Shown piece by piece: positions 7,091 through 13,868 of a stretch of 30,119 bases of DNA. How positions within the stretch are numbered: position 1 is the first letter of the stretch; the number at the start of each line of letters is the position of its first letter. The translations under genes and the position numbers were made by a program. Below the pieces are notes generated by a model. The model was given only the letters and a program-made list of their open reading frames with translations. It ran no database searches and was not told the DNA's origin. This DNA comes from Scytonema sp. UIC 10036 (GTDB lineage: Bacteria > Cyanobacteriota > Cyanobacteriia > Cyanobacteriales > Nostocaceae). Location of the stretch: assembly GCF_009725235.1 (NCBI RefSeq), contig NZ_WJFC01000166.1, positions 1 to 30,119 of the forward strand, written 5' to 3'.

Positions 7091-7351
7091 ATGCAAACAA
7101 TGGCAACCCGACAGATTGTAATCAGTATCCCGGAAAAGGTGTTGCTGGCTGAAAAGACTGACGAAGCAGCTTTTTCTCGTGAATTGTGTATACTAGCAGC
7201 TATTAAATTGTACGAATTGGGCCGCCTCTCCTCAGGTCGAGCCGCTGAACTTGCTGGAATGCCACGAGTTGAATTTCTATTAACGCTAGAGCGTTATAAA
7301 GTTTTTCCATTAGAAGCAGAACTACACGAATTGGAAAGTCGGCGTGCTTAA
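7091..7351 (+). CDS. UPF0175 family antitoxin
   Basis: A protein of 86 residues of the UPF0175 family, usually the DNA-binding antitoxin of a type II pair. Family features are the N-terminal beta strand (RQIVISIPEKVL) and the helix-turn-helix region KLYELGRLSSGRAAELAGMPRVEFLLTLERYKV. The frame is open from about 7016, but homologues begin close to the ATG codons at 7091 or 7100. The 7091 start is preferred because GCAGG lies a few bases upstream. It overlaps the next gene by 8 bases, the translational coupling typical of toxin-antitoxin operons. It would repress its own promoter and block the partner nuclease. Confidence 0.82.
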   Translation: MQTMATRQIVISIPEKVLLAEKTDEAAFSRELCILAAIKLYELGRLSSGRAAELAGMPRVEFLLTLERYKVFPLEAELHELESRRA

Positions 7352-7829
7352 AGCTATCTCAAACACATCACCGCTACTTTATCTGTATCGAATTGAGTCA
7401 CTGCACTGGTTGCCTGAGTTGTTTGGCGAAATCTGGATTCCAGATTCGGTTGTTTTTGAATTACACGAGGGGCGGCAGAAAGGATATGATGTTCCAAACC
7501 CAAAAAACTACCACTGGCTTCAACTTCGACAACCACGCTCCACGCCATCTGAATGGTTATCTCTGGATTTAGGTGCGGGAGAACTGGCAGCAATGGCACT
7601 GGCATTAGAAAATCCAGAGTGCGTCGTTCTCCTAGACGATGCATTGGCACGGCGGATTGCTCAAGCTGCGGGTCTTCAAGTTTGGGGAACCCTTAAGATT
7701 CTTCTTGAGGCAAAATCTCAAGGTCTCACTGAAACCATCAAACCATTTGTTGCGCGTTTGAGCAATGCAGGAATGTGGCTCTCAGAAGATATTCGACGAC
7801 GCGTGCTGGCACTTGCTAATGAAATATAG
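7344..7829 (+). CDS. DUF3368 / PIN-like toxin
   Basis: A 161-residue PIN-like protein of the DUF3368 group, a probable RNase toxin paired with the UPF0175 antitoxin just upstream. The start is a GTG at 7344 inside the antitoxin gene, giving MLKAISNTSPLLYLYRI. Acidic positions expected for metal binding are visible: the Asn/Thr/Ser-Pro motif in place of the first Asp (ISNTSPL), E in VVFELHEG, and DLGAGELAAMAL and VVLLDDALARRIAQ later. The C-terminus (GMWLSEDIRRRVLALANE) matches the family end, so the gene looks complete. The pair could act as a stabilising addiction module or a defence abortive-infection module. Confidence 0.82.
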   Translation: MLKAISNTSPLLYLYRIESLHWLPELFGEIWIPDSVVFELHEGRQKGYDVPNPKNYHWLQLRQPRSTPSEWLSLDLGAGELAAMALALENPECVVLLDDALARRIAQAAGLQVWGTLKILLEAKSQGLTETIKPFVARLSNAGMWLSEDIRRRVLALANEI

Positions 7830-7855
7830 GTAGGAAAATTTTGATTCGATAGTTC

Positions 7856-8032
7856 CTGATAGTATGTACGATGCATCTCGTTTGCAGTTAACAATGGTCT
7901 GCCCATTCTCGTCAAGTGGTCAGGAGTGTCAGCTTTAGCCCGGATAGCCAGCGACTCCTTACAGCAGGTGATGACAAGATGATCCGGATATGGCACATCT
8001 CTGGTAAATTAACGCCCAAAATGTTCTGTTGA
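7856..8032 (+). pseudogene. Remnant of a WD40-repeat protein gene
   Basis: Reading + strand in the frame of 7931 gives SFSPDSQRLLTAGDDK then MIRIWHISGKL before a stop at 8030-8032. This is a clear C-terminal WD40 blade (FSPD..LLTAG.DK.IRIW). Further left, another frame (7869-7890) reads YDASRLQLT, which resembles the FSPD.SRL part of a previous blade, so at least one frameshift separates them. No start codon or full gene exists. It is a decayed piece of a WD40 protein, a family abundant in filamentous cyanobacteria. Confidence 0.75.
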
Positions 8033-8181
8033 TTTAGTCAGAACAGACCACAAAGTAACTTATTATCATCTCCACGGCTTCTTCATTTTTTTTAGATAAC
8101 TTAAATATTAGTTTCTCTTGATAAAGTTTGTTTTTCAGGCACTGGTGCGGATAACCCCTCTGCACCTTTTTAATAAATATG

Positions 8182-8216
8182 ACTATTAAAATACCCCTCA
8201 GGTATTACCTAAGGGG
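8182..8216 (+). repeat. 35-base hairpin repeat, copy A
   Basis: CCCCTCAGGTATTACCTAAGGGG folds with CCCCT paired to AGGGG and AGGT to ACCT. The 35 bases are identical to 8339-8373. A run of As precedes it, so on the - strand it would look like a terminator with a T-run after the stem. Confidence 0.8.
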
Positions 8217-8249
8217 CAATACTACAAGGGCTGAGACATAAATTCCAAA

Positions 8250-8337
8250 ACACGTAGGTTGGGTTGAGGAACGAAACCCAACATCTACAGCATTTGTTGG
8301 GTTTCGCTGTCGCTCAACCCAACCTACTAAAATTCTT
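8250..8337. repeat. Palindromic MITE-like repeat element (copy 2)
   Basis: Begins AAAACACGTAGGTTGGGTTG and ends CAACCCAACCTACTAAAATT, so the ends are inverted repeats. The centre holds AACCCAACA / TTGTTGGGTT as a second palindrome. It shares both ends with the longer copy at 4-170. This type of GTAGGTTGGG repeat is widespread in filamentous cyanobacteria. Confidence 0.7.
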
Positions 8338-8338
8338 A

Positions 8339-8373
8339 ACTATTAAAATACCCCTCAGGTATTACCTAAGGGG
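8339..8373 (+). repeat. 35-base hairpin repeat, copy B
   Basis: Identical to 8182-8216 over all 35 bases. Together the two copies bracket the palindromic element at 8250-8337 with about 30 and 0-1 bases on either side. Confidence 0.8.
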
Positions 8374-8650
8374 AGGTTAGCATAAGTGTTTAGAAATAGA
8401 AAGTTAGTTATATAGCGGCGTTATGAGTAACGCTACTATTAACTGTAATTTAAAAAAATGAAGAAGTTGTGGAGATTCTTAAATTTCCAAAAGATATAAT
8501 TGGAATTGTGTCTTGTTGTTGATTAAACTAATGCGATCGCGAAATTGCCAATTTTTCAACGCTTGATAATTCTCTCCACAAATTCTTCATTATTCTCTAT
8601 CTAAATGTAAGTATATAGTTCCTCTTAACAAGGTTTGTTTTTGTAGGTAG

Positions 8651-8681
8651 AGGTGCGGAGATTTTATCCGCACCTGTTTTT
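8651..8681 (+). terminator. Terminator-like hairpin (AGGTGCGG/CCGCACCT + T-run)
   Basis: AGGTGCGG at 8651-8658 pairs with CCGCACCT at 8668-8675 and is followed by GTTTTT, the form of a rho-independent terminator for + strand transcription. No intact + gene lies just upstream; the nearest remnant is the WD40 piece. It overlaps the end of the - strand gene at 8680-9369 and may also shape that transcript's 3' end. Confidence 0.5.
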
Positions 8682-9369
8682 ATGTTTCACTAATTTTAAC
8701 TTCTGGATTATCTACAACGACTAACCGCCCTTCTTTGTATGCCGATCGCAAGGCTATAGCTTCTGCTACAATCCGCTGGGCGCTCAATCCTTCTTCATCC
8801 ATCATCTTTTGTAAAGCGATCCCTGTCCTTTCGTCTGGTTCGTGAATTGGTGGAATTTGGCAATACCTCCTCCCATCACTTGTTCGCCGCCAAATACTGG
8901 CTTTTTCGGCTTTCGGTTTTCTAGGAGTGCGTTGTTCTTTGATTAAAGAACGAACAGCCTCTTGTGTAATTGCTGTTAAGTCTAGAAGTTTATCTATAAC
9001 AGGCTGGTACTTCTTGCTGTTCTCCGCTAACTGATAAACAGTTCTTGGCTCTACGTGTGCTAACTCACGAGGCAAAAATTTTCCAAATGCAGCAGCTATC
9101 TTGAGATACCTTTTTTCCTCGCCTTTCCAGTCTTTATCAAGAAGTAGTTTTTTATACTCCTTTACAGAGAGCTTCCGTTTTTGGTCAGCTAACCAAAAGG
9201 CATGATGCAAAATCGCCTTGGTTACTTCCGCCAGGGTTGAGAAGGAAATATTTTCATGAGCGACGCTATTGATAACGGTTTCTTCAAAATACTGTTGCTC
9301 AAACTCAGATGTTGTTTTGGATGGTTTGTCAACTCCGGTTGCGATCGCACTTTTTACTGGGGTCATCAT
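8680..9369 (-). CDS. Unknown helical basic protein
   Basis: A 229-residue protein I do not recognise. It is highly charged and mostly helical, with no signal peptide or membrane segment. Notable stretches are WLADQKRKLSVKEYKKLLLD (residues about 58-77), a lysine-rich part RTPRKPKAEK (about 148-157), and a C-terminal helical part LSAQRIVAEAIALRSAY that resembles the end of plasmid-type regulators. The start is ATGATG at 9369; the second ATG is equally possible. It stands alone, divergent from the sulfatase pair about 600 bases away. Composition hints at nucleic-acid binding, but nothing firmer can be said. The open frame over 690 bases and normal codon pattern support a real gene. Confidence 0.7.
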   Translation of the reverse strand: MMTPVKSAIATGVDKPSKTTSEFEQQYFEETVINSVAHENISFSTLAEVTKAILHHAFWLADQKRKLSVKEYKKLLLDKDWKGEEKRYLKIAAAFGKFLPRELAHVEPRTVYQLAENSKKYQPVIDKLLDLTAITQEAVRSLIKEQRTPRKPKAEKASIWRRTSDGRRYCQIPPIHEPDERTGIALQKMMDEEGLSAQRIVAEAIALRSAYKEGRLVVVDNPEVKISET

Positions 9370-9977
9370 ATTATGGAATACTGTGGAGGGAAAAAATCAA
9401 TACTTGTTGCCTGTTGCCATTCAAGTTCCAACTGCTCTGTGTACCAGTGGAAACACCTTATCTCAGTCCTTGGCTAATATGCTAAGATATGTCATGCGGC
9501 TGAACATACAAGAAACTCCTACCCCAGTTAAGGGTGATAGCCGAACAAAAACTCTTTCTTTTAGAACAATTGTACTATTTAATTGAAAAGATAAATCCCC
9601 GAAATTACTTATTTTTTGAATAACTTAGAGAAGAAATTATACATAACACAGAAGCATATCCTCACAATGCTTATTTTTGTTTGAGAAATACTTGCCTCAC
9701 GTACACCCCGTATGCAATGATGTTCTCATTGGCAAGTAAAGTACTGTTATTTTATGGATTTACCGTATTTTTAAAATGCATGGTACGAAATTATCTCTAA
9801 TCCATTGATTAGAGTAGTATTCTCTCCATCCGGTGCCAAAGCTTGTGAATTCAGCACAGCTGGCTCTGCAGAGCGTGTGGAGTAAATCAGGAGGCGGAGC
9901 CTCCATTAAGGCATTCCCAGGCTGAGCCTGGGAACGAGGTGGGGGGCAATCAACAAAACAAGCACAAAGGTTGGGAT
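9370..9977. other. Divergent intergenic region
   Basis: No convincing gene. It must carry the promoter of the unknown - strand gene and of the sulfatase. The only recognisable structure is the inverted repeat element at about 9886-9945, which ends 33 bases before the sulfatase start. Confidence 0.5.
9886..9945. repeat. Palindromic repeat, copy 3 (inverted)
   Basis: GGAGGCGGAGCCTCC is followed by GGCATTCCCAGGCTGAGCC and TGGGAACGAGGT. This is the reverse complement of copies 1 and 2 in both order and sequence. It sits directly before the sulfatase gene and supplies a GTG (9939) that extends that frame. Confidence 0.75.
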
Positions 9978-11351
9978 ATGCACAAAGATCTACCAGAGGC
10001 GATCGGTCGGCGCAAATTTTTAGGCACTGCAATTGCCAGTACAGCTCTAACTATGGGAGCGGATAGCCTTTTTTCTTCTGTTTCTGCCAAACAACGGCGT
10101 CCAAATGTAGTGTTTATTTTAACGGATGACTTGGGCTGGGGCGACCTGAGCATCTACGGACAGACTAATTATCAAACACCAAATTTAGACCAACTAGCGA
10201 AAAAAGGTACAAGGTTTACTAATGCTTATGCAGCACAAACTGTTTGTACGCCAACACGGGTAGGCTTTTTTACAGGTCGTTATCCAGCTCGATTGCCGGT
10301 TGGTCTTCAAGAACCTTTGGCTGGGGGAGAGACTATAGGATTGCCTCCGGAACACCCAACAATTGCTTCCCTTTTAAAAACTAACGGTTATGAGACTGCA
10401 TTGGTAGGTAAATGGCATACTGGTTTTTTACCCAATTACGGTCCTTTAAAAAGTGGCTTTGATGAGTTCTTTGGCAACTATAGTGGAGCCATTGACTACT
10501 TCACTCATAAAACTGGCGGTGGAGTTCTTGATTTTTATGAAGGTGAAGAACTTGTAGATCGACCAGGTTATTCGACAGATTTATATACAGAACGTGCTGT
10601 TAACTTTATTAAAAGACCTCGTACTCGTCCATTTTATCTCAGCCTTCATTACACTGCACCACACTGGCCTTGGGAGGGACCGGACGATGAGGAATTAAGT
10701 CGAACTTTTTACAATTCTAATAGCTTCACTGCAGGAGGTTCGCTGGAAACTTATGCTGCAATGATGAAAAGCCTTGATGATGGAATTGGTAAAGTTCTAG
10801 CAGCTTTAGAAGAGTCAGGTCAGGCTAACAATACGATAGTTATTTTCGTCAGTGATAATGGAGGAGAACAATACTCTAATTTTGGTCTCTTTCAAGGCAG
10901 AAAAGGGAGTTTGTATGAAGGTGGTTTGCGCGTCCCCGCCATTATTCGCTGGCCTGGAGTTATCCCATCTAATCAAGTGAATACTCAAGTGACTATTACG
11001 ATGGATTTGACTGCGACAATTCTGGCAGCAACTGGCACTGAACCCGATCCCAACTATCCTCTTGATGGGCGCAATTTGCTGCCTGTTATTTTAGGTAAAA
11101 AAGCTGTTTATCCGCGATCGCTCTACTGGCGCTACAAAGCCAATCGCCCTGGTTCTTCACAACCACTTCAAGCTGCAGTCCGGAGTGGGGATTGGAAGTA
11201 CTTAAAGCAAGGAGAAAAAGAATACCTGTTTAACCTTGCCACTGATGAAGGGGAACAAACAGACCTCAAAGATGACTACCCTGAGGTGTTAGGACAACTT
11301 CGCAATAAATTTCAAGCGTGGGATGCACAAGTATTGCCTTATCCGGCATAA
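9978..11351 (+). CDS. Tat-exported type I sulfatase
   Basis: A 457-residue formylglycine-dependent sulfatase (alkaline phosphatase superfamily) that would cleave sulfate esters outside the cytoplasm. The N-terminus has a twin-arginine signal (GRRKFLG, residues 10-16, then a hydrophobic stretch and an AKQ end). Catalytic parts are visible: metal-binding VFILTDDLGWGD (45-56), the sulfatase signature C90-T-P-T-R with C90 the residue converted to formylglycine, GKWH (145-148), and SDNGG (293-297). The ATG at 9978 follows AAGG at 7 bases; an in-frame GTG at 9939 lies inside a repeat element and is unlikely. Its activator gene follows 12 bases downstream, so the two form one transcription unit. The substrate is unknown; a sulfated polysaccharide is plausible. 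Confidence 0.92.
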   Translation: MHKDLPEAIGRRKFLGTAIASTALTMGADSLFSSVSAKQRRPNVVFILTDDLGWGDLSIYGQTNYQTPNLDQLAKKGTRFTNAYAAQTVCTPTRVGFFTGRYPARLPVGLQEPLAGGETIGLPPEHPTIASLLKTNGYETALVGKWHTGFLPNYGPLKSGFDEFFGNYSGAIDYFTHKTGGGVLDFYEGEELVDRPGYSTDLYTERAVNFIKRPRTRPFYLSLHYTAPHWPWEGPDDEELSRTFYNSNSFTAGGSLETYAAMMKSLDDGIGKVLAALEESGQANNTIVIFVSDNGGEQYSNFGLFQGRKGSLYEGGLRVPAIIRWPGVIPSNQVNTQVTITMDLTATILAATGTEPDPNYPLDGRNLLPVILGKKAVYPRSLYWRYKANRPGSSQPLQAAVRSGDWKYLKQGEKEYLFNLATDEGEQTDLKDDYPEVLGQLRNKFQAWDAQVLPYPA

Positions 11352-11363
11352 AGAAAGCAAGTT

Positions 11364-12362
11364 ATGCAAGAAAGATTATGCCAAGAGAATTTAAATAATA
11401 AATTTGGCAAACAAATATCTCCCAAACCTCATCACAAACCACGCGATCGCGATCTGGTTTGGATACCGGGCGGGACTTTTATGATGGGGTCCGATCGCCA
11501 CTACCCAGAAGAAAGCCCAGCCCATCTTGTTCGTGTTAGTGGTTTCTGGATGGATCGCTATGCAGTCACCAATAAACAGTTCCAACGTTTTGTCAAAGCA
11601 ACTGGCTATATAACTGTTGCAGAACGTCAACCAAAGCTGGAAGATTATCCAGGTGCTATACCAGAACTGCTTGTCGCTGGCTCGGCTGTATTTCAGCAGC
11701 CGAAACAACCAGTCAATTTACAAAATTGTAGCTGGTGGGTTTATGTACCTGGTGCTAACTGGCGACATCCATCAGGAGCTGGTAGTTCTATTAAGGGGAG
11801 AGAAAATTACCCCGTAGTGCATATTGCCTATGAAGATGCAGAAGCGTATGCGACTTGGGCTGGTAAATCACTTCCAACAGAAGCAGAGTGGGAATTTGCT
11901 GCTCGTGGTGGGATAGATAATGCTGATTATGCGTGGGGTAATGAATTTGCGCCTCAAGGCAAGCGAATGGCAAATACTTGGGAAGGAGAGTTTCCCTGGC
12001 AAAATCTAAAACCAAATCCTCCTGGAGCAGAAGCAGTTGGTTTATATCCTCCAAATGGCTATGGTTTATATGATATGGTAGGCAACGTTTGGGAATGGAC
12101 AACAGATTGGTATCAAGCTCGTCACCCAGAAAACAAAACAAAACCCTGCTGTATTCCCATCAACCCTAGAGGTGCCACCAAAGAAGAGAGTTACGATCCA
12201 ATTGTGCCGCAAGCTCGAATACCAAGAAAAGTCCTTAAAGGAGGTTCTTTTCTTTGTGCGCCCAACTACTGCCAGCGTTATCGACCAGCAGCAAGGCATC
12301 CAGAAACAGTTGATACCTCAACTTGTCATATCGGATTTCGTTGTGTTGTACGCGTGAGTTAA
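11364..12362 (+). CDS. Formylglycine-generating enzyme (sulfatase maturase)
   Basis: A 332-residue FGE-sulfatase family protein that oxidises the sulfatase signature cysteine to C-alpha-formylglycine using O2 and copper. The FGE fold starts at LVWIPGGTFMMGSD (31-44) and has NVWEWTTDWY late. Both catalytic cysteines of true FGEs are present in GGSFLCAPNYCQRYR: C298 and C303. The related but non-maturase members of this fold lack them. It ends in GFRCVV as expected. There is no signal peptide, so it acts in the cytoplasm before Tat export of the folded sulfatase. It lies 12 bases after the sulfatase stop; the ribosome binding site is weak (AAAGCAAG). The clustering of substrate and maturase strongly supports both calls. 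Confidence 0.93.
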   Translation: MQERLCQENLNNKFGKQISPKPHHKPRDRDLVWIPGGTFMMGSDRHYPEESPAHLVRVSGFWMDRYAVTNKQFQRFVKATGYITVAERQPKLEDYPGAIPELLVAGSAVFQQPKQPVNLQNCSWWVYVPGANWRHPSGAGSSIKGRENYPVVHIAYEDAEAYATWAGKSLPTEAEWEFAARGGIDNADYAWGNEFAPQGKRMANTWEGEFPWQNLKPNPPGAEAVGLYPPNGYGLYDMVGNVWEWTTDWYQARHPENKTKPCCIPINPRGATKEESYDPIVPQARIPRKVLKGGSFLCAPNYCQRYRPAARHPETVDTSTCHIGFRCVVRVS

Positions 12363-12452
12363 TTGTGGCGTACAAAACTCCCATGCCAAAGCACCCTGTT
12401 GAATTGGCAGCAGTTTAGCAATCTCGATTTGTTGTGCTAAAATTATGGACTT

Positions 12453-12731
12453 ATGAAAAAGTATGCCTTAGCTGGAAGAGCCAGAGAAATGATATTACTG
12501 AGTTTACAAGAAATCGAGCGCTCCATCCGTGCCTTATCCCTAGAAGAACAATTATGGCTGCTCGAACGTATCGCAAGACAAGTCCGAGAAAAGCAACAGA
12601 CAGCCAATTTGTTTGCTGATGAGAAAGATATACAGCAACAATTAAGGGCAATGGCTAGCGATCCTGATATTATAGCAGAAATAGCCGCCATTAACAATGA
12701 ATTTGCCGTTGCTGAGATGGATGGTTTGTAA
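12453..12731 (+). CDS. Antitoxin of a MazF-type toxin-antitoxin pair
   Basis: A small helical acidic protein (92 residues) directly upstream of a MazF/PemK toxin, 5 bases apart, so almost certainly its antitoxin. The part LLSLQEIERSIRALSLEEQLWLLERIARQVREK resembles the helical domain of cyanobacterial antitoxins; the C-terminal half (about 50-92) is probably disordered and wraps the toxin. An internal ATG at 12489 (MILLSLQEIERS) is a realistic alternative start giving 80 residues, because homologues of this type tend to begin there. I do not see a classical MazE SpoVT-AbrB fold, so DNA binding is uncertain. Confidence 0.75.
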   Translation: MKKYALAGRAREMILLSLQEIERSIRALSLEEQLWLLERIARQVREKQQTANLFADEKDIQQQLRAMASDPDIIAEIAAINNEFAVAEMDGL

Positions 12732-12736
12732 AAGCT

Positions 12737-13084
12737 GTGAGCATTCAGCGAGGTCAAATTTATTTCGTAAATCTCAATCCAGTTCAGGGAAGGGAGCAGG
12801 CGGGTACACGACCTGTCTTGATATTATCCACTGACACCCTCAACGAGTTACCTCTAGTTGTGACCGTAGTAGTAGGCACCAAAGGGATTAATATTAAGCA
12901 CGATTACCCAATAAATGTACGTGTTTACCCAGAAGAAAGCGGATTACCAATAGAAACAGTTTTCATGTGTTTTCAAGTAAGGTCTTTAGACAAAGGGCGG
13001 TTTCCCGCTGAAGCAGCTGGTCAAATTTCCGACGCAAAGATGCTGGAAATTGAAGCGACTGTTCGCTACTGTTTGGGTCTGTGA
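12737..13084 (+). CDS. mazF: MazF/PemK-family mRNA interferase toxin
   Basis: A 115-residue MazF/PemK endoribonuclease that cuts single-stranded mRNA and halts growth when free. Family motifs are complete: RGQIYFVNLNPVQGREQAGTRP at residues 5-26, VLILS, VVGTKG, and the ETVFMCFQVRSLDKGR region (about 73-88) whose Asp/Arg form part of the active site. The start is a GTG at 12737, 5 bases after the antitoxin stop, which points to translational coupling. The length is normal and the gene appears intact. It is the second toxin-antitoxin pair in the window and probably stabilises this accessory region. Confidence 0.9.
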   Translation: MSIQRGQIYFVNLNPVQGREQAGTRPVLILSTDTLNELPLVVTVVVGTKGINIKHDYPINVRVYPEESGLPIETVFMCFQVRSLDKGRFPAEAAGQISDAKMLEIEATVRYCLGL

Positions 13085-13445
13085 TTTCACGTACATGATG
13101 CTGGACTAGCTACAGCAATGTTGGTGCATGAATTAACCCTAAAAAAGACAATGACGACCGTCAGCGTGGCGGTATTCTCGACTAAATCGGGTGGTTCATG
13201 AACTAATACCCGACACAATTCTCCTTCTAAATCGCGTGTAATCACTAGAGTTTTCTTTTTACCGCGCTACCGAGGGTTTGTTTGTAGAATAAAATATAAA
13301 CGCTTTGCGATCGCAATCCCTTCTTATGTAAAAATTTATGAAGCTATATCCGGTAATACTAAGTGTCTTTGTCAAATCTCAGGATTGAGATAGTGACATT
13401 TTCATCAAAGTAAAGCTATCTTGCTTCATAGCAATAGCCGTAAAT
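13085..13445. other. Spacer with decayed sequence
   Basis: No intact gene. It holds a CheW-gene fragment at 13176-13245 on the - strand. The remainder (13260-13445) contains one HIP1 site (GCGATCGC at about 13307) and nothing else I recognise. Confidence 0.5.
13176..13245 (-). pseudogene. Fragment of a CheW-like gene
   Basis: On the - strand this translates as VITRDLEGELCRVLVHEPP then DLVE. The intact CheW gene at 27882-28349 reads AIARDSEGELCGILIHEPP then DLVE at the matching place, and the DNA of the two stretches is about 85% identical over 70 bases (28046-28115). Neither end of the gene is present here. It is a remnant of a duplicated chemotaxis gene. Confidence 0.8.
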
Positions 13446-13777
13446 ATGACTGAATTTATCAATTCTCATACCCAGCCCGGTGTCATTTGGATAGAATATA
13501 CAATTGATTATTCTGTAAAAAGTCAAAAGAAGTTATAACGGATATTGACCTTAATCTTGAACCTTTAGAAGCTGTAAAAAAGAGTTTTGATGAAGCAATG
13601 CAAGATGAAGATTTTCCTCCTGACCAAGAGTGGGCAGATTCCATTGTTCTGTGCGAACAATGCGACTTTTCAACACATCGGGTAGTACGTATGGTAAATG
13701 AACCAGGAGCACCACCTAAAATATGGGTTCCCGATGATCTACTGACTTTTTTACGCAAGCAAATTGTCGGTTGTTGA
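13446..13777 (+). pseudogene. Frameshifted small gene of unknown function
   Basis: The start ATG at 13446 opens MTEFINSHTQPGVIWIEY and ends at a TAA (13536-13538). In another frame, coding-like sequence continues from about 13526 to a TGA at 13775-13777: KSKEVITDIDLNLEPLEAVKK, then SFDEAMQDEDFPPDQEWADS and IVLCEQCDFSTHRV, ending LLTFLRKQIVGC. The second frame has no usable start codon before its middle, and the two overlap in the AAAAGTCAAAAGAAG stretch, so a one-base change has most likely split a gene of about 110 codons. The product is acidic with a CEQC pair; I do not recognise the family. Confidence 0.6.
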
Positions 13778-13868
13778 TATTGCGATCGCCCGTATATGCC
13801 CGGAGGACAGTCTCAATTTTTTCATTCGTCGCAAGTTGTAGGAGTATTCGTATTGCCCCCTCAATCTA

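Larger units (their letters stand above)
8033..8679. other. Non-coding region rich in repeats
   Basis: No gene seen over about 650 bases. It holds two exact 35-base copies of a hairpin (8182-8216 and 8339-8373), a MITE-like repeat between them (8250-8337), and two imperfectly matching segments (about 8078-8175 and 8575-8680). Each of these ends in a GGTGCGG stem followed by a T-run. Confidence 0.6.

Noticed and set aside
9269..9586. Open frame of 105 codons on the + strand
   Set aside because: It is antisense to the start of the - strand gene at 8680-9369 and has no ribosome binding site.
9939..9977. GTG start for the sulfatase at 9939
   Set aside because: It lies inside a repeat element and would put 13 odd residues before the Tat signal; the ATG at 9978 has a better ribosome binding site.
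13483..13758. 91-codon - strand frame
   Set aside because: The + strand here reads as the more protein-like sequence in two joined frames; the - strand frame is its shadow.
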